The translations under genes were made by a program, and so were the position numbers. The notes beneath the pieces are model-generated. The model did not search any database and had not been told where the DNA came from. It was given only the letters and a program-made list of their open reading frames with translations. This document shows, piece by piece, positions 1 to 4,026 of a DNA stretch of 8,089 nucleotides. Every line of letters begins with the position of its first letter. The first letter of the stretch is position 1. The stretch comes from Verrucomicrobiales bacterium (GTDB taxonomy: Bacteria > Verrucomicrobiota > Verrucomicrobiia > Limisphaerales > F1-80-MAGS106): NCBI GenBank assembly GCA_947487925.1, contig CANLCA010000106.1:1-8089 (forward strand). The letters are read 5' to 3'.

Positions 1-1674
1 CAGGTTTTTCTTCCCTGGCACGCGAATGCCTGGATTACGGTCCCTGGTGGCTCAGCAGCCGCGGGGTTGTTGGTTTGGGCCTTTGTGGCCCGCGCGATCT
101 ATGTTCGAAAAAGCCGTGAGACAGGGCGCCTGCGGGATCAAATGCTCCAGCAAGAACGCCTGGCTCGGGCGGCATTGGAAGAAAAAACCAGTCAGTTACA
201 AAAGGCCAAGGAGGAGGCGGACGCGGCGAACAGAGCCAAGAGTTTGTTTCTGGCGAACATGAGCCATGAAATCCGGACGCCGCTCAACGCCATCATGGGT
301 TTTGCCCAGATCCTTCGCCGGAAACCCGGCCTTCCGGCTGATGAACGCGCGGCGGTGAAGACCATCGAAGCCAGCGGCGACCATTTGCTGACATTGATCA
401 ATAGCGTGCTGGATTTATCCAAGATCGAGGCGGGCAACTTGGATTTACAAACTGCTGATTTTGATTTGACCCAGTTAATCGAGGAGCTTTCAGCCATGTT
501 CAGCCGCCGTTGCCAAGAAAAAGGGCTGGAATGGCACCTGACCATAAAGCGCGGTGGAGGGGCAGAGGGAGGCGAAGCTCCAGCGAAAAATCTCCCACGC
601 GAACCATTTCCTGTTCGGGGTGACGAAGGAAAACTAAGGCAGATCCTCATCAATCTTTTGGCAAACGCAGTCAAGTTCACTGACAAAGGAAGATTGGAAT
701 TGCGCGTTGAACCGGATTTGGAACCAACCCCATCCAGCGGCGGGACATTACAGGTCACTTTTTCCGTCATTGATTCCGGCCCCGGCATTTCTCCCGAGGA
801 CCAGAAAAGGCTTTTCGCCCCGTTTGTTCAATTGGGAGAAGGGGAGAAGAGAGGGGGGACCGGATTGGGGCTGGCAATTTCAAGGCGCCTGGTGGAATTG
901 ATGGGTGGAACGATTGGCCTGCGGTCTGTTGCGGGTGAAGGCTCCACATTCTATTTCACAGCGCCCTTTGCCCCGGTCGCCGCCCGGGGTGGCGAACCGG
1001 CAACACCGGCATTAAGGGAACCCTCCCGCTTAAAACCGGGATTCAACGTGAACGCCTTGATCGTGGATGACGTGGAGGAGAATAGGCAGGTCCTCCTTCA
1101 AATCCTGGACTCCCTCGGCTGCCGCACACAGGTTGCAGAAAGTGGAGAGCAGGCGCTCAAGAAACTAGGGGAATTTAAACCTGATATCCTCTTTACGGAT
1201 ATTCGAATGCCCGGGATGAACGGATTGGAGTTGCGCAACAAGGTGGTGCAACAGTTTGGGGCAAGCACGATGAAGATCGTGGCCATCTCAGCCTCGGTCC
1301 TAATCCACGAACAGCGCCATTACCTGGAGAGCGGTTTTGATGATTTCATCCCCAAACCGTTCCCAGTTGCACGGATTGCCGATTGCATGGCGCGGCTTTT
1401 GGCGGTGGAGTTTGAGTATGAAACCTGCGAAGAAACGGGCGGCCACCCCGCGACTACGAAGCCGACGGACGCGGAGCCTTTGGTTGTGCCAAAGGAGTTG
1501 CTCGAACGCTTACAAGGCTCAGCCCGATCCTACCGTGTGGTGGAATTCAAGCGGAACCTGGTCGAGCTCGAGCAACTTGGACCAGAGGGGCGTCGTCTCG
1601 CTTCGGCTTTGGAGATCCTGAATGAAAATGGCGAACTGGAAAGGATTTTGGAGATCCTCGAAACTCTGGCCTAA
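1..1674 (+). CDS. Hybrid sensor histidine kinase, C-terminal part (5' end outside window)
   Basis: The frame is open from the first base, so the gene starts left of the window; 557 residues are visible and the ATG at 67 is not a credible start. Residues about 11-34 form a hydrophobic segment followed by basic residues (VRKSR), read as the last transmembrane helix. A coiled coil (about 40-78) leads into HisKA with the H-box SHEIRTPLNAIMG (phospho-acceptor His at codon 265-267). The HATPase shows the N-box (LANAVKFT, Asn codon 664-666), G1 (DSGPGIS), F (FAPF) and G2 (GTGLGLAIS) motifs. A receiver follows at about residues 350-470, with the acidic pair at 355-356, acceptor Asp at codon 1198-1200, Ser430 and Lys452. 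The C-terminal 60 residues or so are helical and contain no His, so they are not an HPt domain. The missing N-terminus probably senses a periplasmic signal; beta-propeller/Y_Y_Y sensors are common in kinases of this style, but that is inference. A Gly-rich insertion lies before the N-box. Its likely partner is the sigma-54 regulator downstream. Confidence 0.95.
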   Translation, partial: QVFLPWHANAWITVPGGSAAAGLLVWAFVARAIYVRKSRETGRLRDQMLQQERLARAALEEKTSQLQKAKEEADAANRAKSLFLANMSHEIRTPLNAIMGFAQILRRKPGLPADERAAVKTIEASGDHLLTLINSVLDLSKIEAGNLDLQTADFDLTQLIEELSAMFSRRCQEKGLEWHLTIKRGGGAEGGEAPAKNLPREPFPVRGDEGKLRQILINLLANAVKFTDKGRLELRVEPDLEPTPSSGGTLQVTFSVIDSGPGISPEDQKRLFAPFVQLGEGEKRGGTGLGLAISRRLVELMGGTIGLRSVAGEGSTFYFTAPFAPVAARGGEPATPALREPSRLKPGFNVNALIVDDVEENRQVLLQILDSLGCRTQVAESGEQALKKLGEFKPDILFTDIRMPGMNGLELRNKVVQQFGASTMKIVAISASVLIHEQRHYLESGFDDFIPKPFPVARIADCMARLLAVEFEYETCEETGGHPATTKPTDAEPLVVPKELLERLQGSARSYRVVEFKRNLVELEQLGPEGRRLASALEILNENGELERILEILETLA

Positions 1675-1699
1675 ACCCGTGCCCTTCCAAAAACCGGCC

Positions 1700-1729
1700 T
1701 TTTAGGTCTATTTTGAATAGACCCTAAAA
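1700..1729 (+). promoter_or_regulatory. AT-rich dyad / hairpin between kinase and regulator
   Basis: The arms TTTTAGGTCTATT (1700-1712) and AATAGACCCTAAAA (1716-1729) are complementary apart from one bulged base, around a 3-base centre. The core GGTCTATTTTGAATAGACC has perfect 8-bp arms. It sits 26 bases after the kinase stop and about 60 bases upstream of the start predicted for the sigma-54 promoter. It could be a DNA dyad bound by a regulator, or an RNA hairpin that weakly ends or attenuates the kinase transcript. There is no immediate uninterrupted T-run; the TTTT at 1737-1740 comes 8 bases after the stem. I favour an operator, but the sequence alone does not decide. Confidence 0.55.
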
Positions 1730-1747
1730 AGTGAAGTTTTGAACCAT

Positions 1748-1764
1748 TTGGCCCGACTCTTGCG
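1748..1764 (+). promoter_or_regulatory. Sigma-54 (-24/-12) promoter of the response regulator gene
   Basis: The sequence TTGGCCCGACTCTTGCG matches the sigma-54 consensus YTGGCACGrNNNTTGCW at 12 of 14 specified positions. The invariant GG (1750-1751) and GC (1762-1763) have exactly the required 10-base spacing. With the C of GC at -12, transcription would start near 1775, only about 4 bases before the ATG at 1779. The mRNA would thus be nearly leaderless, and the alternative GTG start at 1764 would lie inside the promoter. The gene it serves encodes a sigma-54 activator, which suggests autoregulation. Confidence 0.72.
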
Positions 1765-1778
1765 TGAAGCATTCCTCC

Positions 1779-3296
1779 ATGAAACTCAATGGTGCGACCA
1801 TCCTGGTGGTGGATGACACGAAAGCGAACCGGGCACTGCTTAGCCAGTTGCTCGATACTCAGGGCTATACCGTGGCTGCTGCCCCCAACGGCGAGATCGC
1901 CCTGCGCCTCGCCAAGAGCGATCCGCCTGAACTCATTCTACTGGATGTGGTCATGCCGGGAATCGACGGCTTCGAGACCTGCCGCAGGCTCAAGCAGGAC
2001 CCCGCCACCGCACACATTCCGGTCATCTTCATCACTGCGAAGGACGAGAGCGAAGGCGTGGTCGAGGGCTTCCGCTCGGGCGGCGTGGATTACATCGTCA
2101 AACCCTTCAAGGAGGTGGAAGTCCGCGCTCGAATCGAAACGCACTTGAGGAATCACCGCCTGACCCGCGAGCTCCGGGAGGAAGTGGACCGTCGGGAGCG
2201 CGCGGAAAACGCGCTGAAAAGGGCGGATAAGCAGCTTTCCAAGCTCTCGGATCTGGAGGCGAAGCGCTGGGGCGTGTCCGGTTTTGTCGGCCAGAGCCCC
2301 GCCTTTGTCGAGGTCTTAAACGCCATTCGCAAGTTGCAGCCTTTCGCCACCACGAATGTTCTTATTCTAGGAGAGAGTGGCGTCGGCAAAGAGTTGATTG
2401 CCAGAGCCCTTCATTATGGAGGCGCGTCCGCCAAGGGGCCGTTCATCCCGGTGAATTGCTCCGCCATCCCCAAGGAACTCGGCGAATCGGCCTTCTTCGG
2501 CCACGTCAAAGGCGCCTTCAGCGGAGCCAGTTCCGATCACCAGGGCTATTTCGAACAGGCGGATGGCGGCACCTTGTTCCTCGACGAGGTCGGCGACATG
2601 CCGCTTGATCTCCAGGCCAAACTCCTGCGCGCCATCGAGGACGGTGTGATCGAGCCGGTCGGTTCCTCCAACCGTCGCAAGACCGTCCAGGTCCGCGTGC
2701 TCGCCGGGACCAACGCCGAGCTGCAATCGCACGTCCAGTCGGGTGATTTCCGCAAGGATTTCTACTTCCGGCTCGCCACTTACACCATCGAAGTGCCGCC
2801 GCTGCGCAAGCGGCGCGAGGATGTTCCATTGCTCGCGAGGGCTTTCGTCGAAAGGTTGTCACAGGAAATGGGGATGCCTGCGCCGGAGTTAACCACGGAG
2901 GCGCTCGCCCGGTTGGGGGATTACCACTTTCCTGGCAACGTTCGTGAGTTGAAGAACATGATCGAACGCGCGCTCATCGAGTGCGGTGGCGCTCCCATCA
3001 CCCCCGAGCACCTGCACTTCTGGGAACTGCCGACCGACCTCCCACCGGGTGCCACCCCAAACCCGGAATTCACGGGTTTGTCTCTAAAGCGAAGATCCCG
3101 TTTCCCGGCGGGCAGCGACGAAGACCGCGTGCTGCAATACGTGGAAATCAATGGAAGCGTCAGCAATCCCGAGTGTCGGCACCTTCTCGAAGTGGGGATT
3201 TACCGCGCTGCCTATCTTCTCCGAAAATTAAGTGACGCCGGTCTCGTGACGAGAACCAATGTCGGCAGAGCCACCGAATATCGGAAGCCCAAGTGA
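1779..3296 (+). CDS. Sigma-54-dependent response regulator (REC - AAA+ - winged-helix-like)
   Basis: A 505-residue cytoplasmic transcription activator of the NtrC class. Residues 6-120 are a receiver: acidic pair D12/D13, phospho-acceptor D56, T86 and K108. A charged coiled-coil linker (about 122-160) follows. The AAA+ sigma-54 interaction domain begins near FVGQSP (169) and has Walker A GESGVGKE (198-205), the sigma-54-contacting loop GAFSGA (245-250; the family norm is GAFTGA), Walker B GGTLFLDEV (263-271, D269/E270) and the PPLRKRREDVPLL segment. The C-terminal 59 residues (447-505) do not look like the usual Fis helix-turn-helix. The pattern VLQYVEINGSVSNPECRHLL, a second helix and then GLVTR...GRATEYRKP suggests a winged helix. 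I chose ATG 1779 because the GTG at 1764 overlaps the -12 promoter element and the receiver fold needs nothing before residue 5. It lies 104 bases after the kinase stop, same strand; the kinase is the natural phosphate donor. The AAA+ role is firm; the DNA-binding assignment of the C-terminus is by pattern. Confidence 0.95.
   Translation: MKLNGATILVVDDTKANRALLSQLLDTQGYTVAAAPNGEIALRLAKSDPPELILLDVVMPGIDGFETCRRLKQDPATAHIPVIFITAKDESEGVVEGFRSGGVDYIVKPFKEVEVRARIETHLRNHRLTRELREEVDRRERAENALKRADKQLSKLSDLEAKRWGVSGFVGQSPAFVEVLNAIRKLQPFATTNVLILGESGVGKELIARALHYGGASAKGPFIPVNCSAIPKELGESAFFGHVKGAFSGASSDHQGYFEQADGGTLFLDEVGDMPLDLQAKLLRAIEDGVIEPVGSSNRRKTVQVRVLAGTNAELQSHVQSGDFRKDFYFRLATYTIEVPPLRKRREDVPLLARAFVERLSQEMGMPAPELTTEALARLGDYHFPGNVRELKNMIERALIECGGAPITPEHLHFWELPTDLPPGATPNPEFTGLSLKRRSRFPAGSDEDRVLQYVEINGSVSNPECRHLLEVGIYRAAYLLRKLSDAGLVTRTNVGRATEYRKPK
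3058..3080 (+). repeat. Perfect 8-bp inverted repeat inside the regulator gene
   Basis: CAAACCCG (3058-3065) and CGGGTTTG (3073-3080) are exact reverse complements around 7 bases. They lie in the stretch coding the linker between the AAA+ domain and the C-terminal DNA-binding domain. The linker is Pro-rich and probably tolerant of insertions. It could be chance, an RNA hairpin or the remnant of a small inserted repeat. Confidence 0.5.
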
Positions 3297-3319
3297 GGGA
3301 TCATCGGTGTGGTCGGTAG

Positions 3320-3404
3320 CATGGTGGGTGCGATAACCGGGAACTCAGGTGGATGAAGCACCGCCTGGCCGAGGCGAGTCTCGACTCTCGTTCCTGACAC
3401 CATG
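3320..3404. repeat. Nested inverted repeats, possible small interspersed element
   Basis: CATGGTG (3320-3326) pairs with CACCATG (3398-3404). Inside them GGTGC (3327-3331) pairs with GCACC (3358-3362), and a tight dyad GAGTC-TC-GACTC lies at 3376-3387. Nested complementary ends over about 85 bases in a non-coding gap are what a REP-like or MITE-like element or a structured RNA would show. Arms are short, so chance remains possible. No second copy exists in the window. Confidence 0.25.
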
Positions 3405-3424
3405 TTCCTTTTGTCTTCGGGCCG

Positions 3425-3451
3425 CAATTCTCCTGGTTGAATTGAGTTTTT
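3425..3451 (+). terminator. Weak candidate terminator downstream of the regulator gene
   Basis: CAATTC (3425-3430) and GAATTG (3439-3444) form a 6-bp stem with an 8-base loop, followed after AG by TTTTT (3447-3451). The order stem then T-run is right for a factor-independent terminator, but the stem is short and AT-rich and sits about 130 bases past the stop codon. Confidence 0.3.
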
Positions 3452-3452
3452 C

Positions 3453-3507
3453 ATTGCAATCAGCTTGTAATCCACTTGCAACCTGCTTGCACTCTCCTTG
3501 TAAAATC
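3453..3507 (+). repeat. Five tandem 11-bp direct repeats (YTTGYAAYCNN-like)
   Basis: The units start at 3453, 3464, 3475, 3486 and 3497: ATTGCAATCAG, CTTGTAATCCA, CTTGCAACCTG, CTTGCACTCTC, CTTGTAAAATC. TTG, the pyrimidine after it and the next A are present in all five; the last four bases vary freely. A fixed core with a variable tail at one helical turn looks like protein binding sites on one face of the DNA rather than slippage. Direct repeats at 11 bp are typical of OmpR/PhoB-type operators and of iterons. Here they lie about 280-335 bases upstream of the predicted sigma-54 start of the giant gene, a workable enhancer distance. The protein that binds is unknown. Confidence 0.6.
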
Positions 3508-3535
3508 GGCTCGGCGTTTGCAACGCTTTAAGGAG

Positions 3536-3561
3536 TGTTTCCCCTTCGGCAGAAACATTTT
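3536..3561 (+). terminator. Hairpin with UUCG tetraloop followed by TTTT
   Basis: TGTTTC (3536-3541) pairs with GAAACA (3552-3557). Inside is a 2x2 mismatch and a C(TTCG)G tetraloop at 3544-3549. TTTT follows at 3558-3561. This may be a terminator or a structured RNA element; the mismatches weaken it. Confidence 0.3.
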
Positions 3562-3722
3562 CAACGACAAATTCCTCCTCTTGTCAGTTTCTCTGCGATC
3601 CGGTGAAGGAGATGCAACGGACGTTACCACTCGTTTCTAACTCTTGATATTGAGCTCGTTACACGTGGGATGGTCGACGCATGCCAACCTTGAATAAAAA
3701 GACCAGATTTTCTTCCGCCATG

Positions 3723-3744
3723 GTTGAGTGCCCGGGATCTCAAC
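3723..3744. promoter_or_regulatory. 22-bp imperfect palindrome upstream of the second sigma-54 promoter
   Basis: GTTGAG (3723-3728) and CTCAAC (3739-3744) flank a central CCCGGG (3731-3736); 9 of 11 base pairs are symmetric. Its centre is about 28 bases upstream of the -24 GG and about 53 bases upstream of the predicted start. It is a candidate operator. Its sequence differs from the dyad at 1700-1729. Confidence 0.45.
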
Positions 3745-3759
3745 AGTGACGCAGCACGA

Positions 3760-3776
3760 CTGGCATCTCGGTTGCT
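3760..3776 (+). promoter_or_regulatory. Sigma-54 (-24/-12) promoter of the giant surface-protein gene
   Basis: CTGGCATCTCGGTTGCT matches YTGGCACGrNNNTTGCW at 11 of 14 specified positions, with GG (3762-3763) and GC (3774-3775) exactly 10 bases apart. The predicted start is near 3787, giving a leader of about 42 bases to the ATG at 3829 or about 102 bases to the ATG at 3889. It is the only such match I found in the intergenic region on this strand, and it points at the giant gene. Confidence 0.68.
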
Positions 3777-3888
3777 AAAGGGGGCCTAACGTTGCGCTAC
3801 GAACAATCAGCTTTAAGCCAGACTATGAATGCCAGGTCCGCCAGCAACTCAGCCGCACCTTCTACAAAAAAACGGTGCAGACACCGTC

Positions 3889-4026
3889 ATGCTTAGTGCT
3901 TGTCCGGCGAATACAGACTGGTGGTATTCGTATGAAGGGTTGGCGAGTAGGTTCCGAAAACTCCAGCGTGTTCCGTTAGTGCTTTTGTTCGCCCTGGGTT
4001 TGGGCGCTGCCAAGTGTACGGCCGCT
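3889..4026 (+). other. N-terminal signal peptide region of the giant protein
   Basis: From ATG 3889 the first 27 residues are polar and end in the basic cluster RFRKLQR. About 14 hydrophobic residues (28-41) and KCTAA|D follow. The Cys at 43 is preceded by AAK, which is not a lipobox, so signal peptidase I cleavage is more likely than lipoprotein processing. Starting at TTG 3940 would give a standard 29-residue signal peptide; starting at ATG 3829 would give a very long n-region. Confidence 0.6.

Larger units (their letters stand above)
3297..3888. other. Intergenic region without a convincing gene
   Basis: Roughly 590 bases between the regulator and the giant protein. Short open frames on both strands (for example 3349-3531 + and 3212-3523 -) have no ribosome binding site, no domain-like sequence and low-complexity translations, so I leave them out. 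What the region does hold is regulatory-looking structure: a weak terminator, 11-bp direct repeats, a UUCG hairpin, a palindrome and a -24/-12 promoter, each listed separately. Its length is unusual for a bacterial gap between co-oriented genes. Confidence 0.7.

Noticed and set aside
192..788. 198-codon open frame on the - strand
   Set aside because: It lies antisense to the kinase HisKA/HATPase region, has no domain-like sequence, and is a shadow of the biased + strand codons.
2367..2862. Overlapping - strand open frames across the AAA+ domain
   Set aside because: They are antisense to a conserved ATPase and read as low-complexity Arg-rich or Gly/Ala-rich peptides; shadows.
3476..3506. Sigma-70-like pair TTGCAA ... 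TAAAAT
   Set aside because: The spacer is 19 bases, and the TTGCAA is part of the regular 11-bp repeats, so the match is better explained by the array.
3453..3507. CRISPR-like array
   Set aside because: The repeats are 11 bp with no spacers of constant length; they are contiguous direct repeats.
3212..3523. 103-codon open frame on the - strand reaching into the gap
   Set aside because: It has no ribosome binding site or recognisable motif, overlaps the end of the regulator, and crosses the 11-bp repeats and hairpins, which explain the sequence better.
3606..3647. AAGGAG followed immediately by ATG and an 11-codon frame
   Set aside because: There is no spacing between the AAGGAG and the ATG, so it cannot work as a ribosome binding site for it.
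3681..3749. 22-codon open frame starting ATG CCA ACC upstream of the second promoter
   Set aside because: No ribosome binding site, no hydrophobic or charged pattern, and it runs across the palindrome; probably chance.
4010..4020. Lipoprotein signal at Cys43 of the giant protein
   Set aside because: The residues before the Cys (AAK) do not fit a lipobox, because Lys at -1 is not accepted; signal peptidase I cleavage after TAA fits better.
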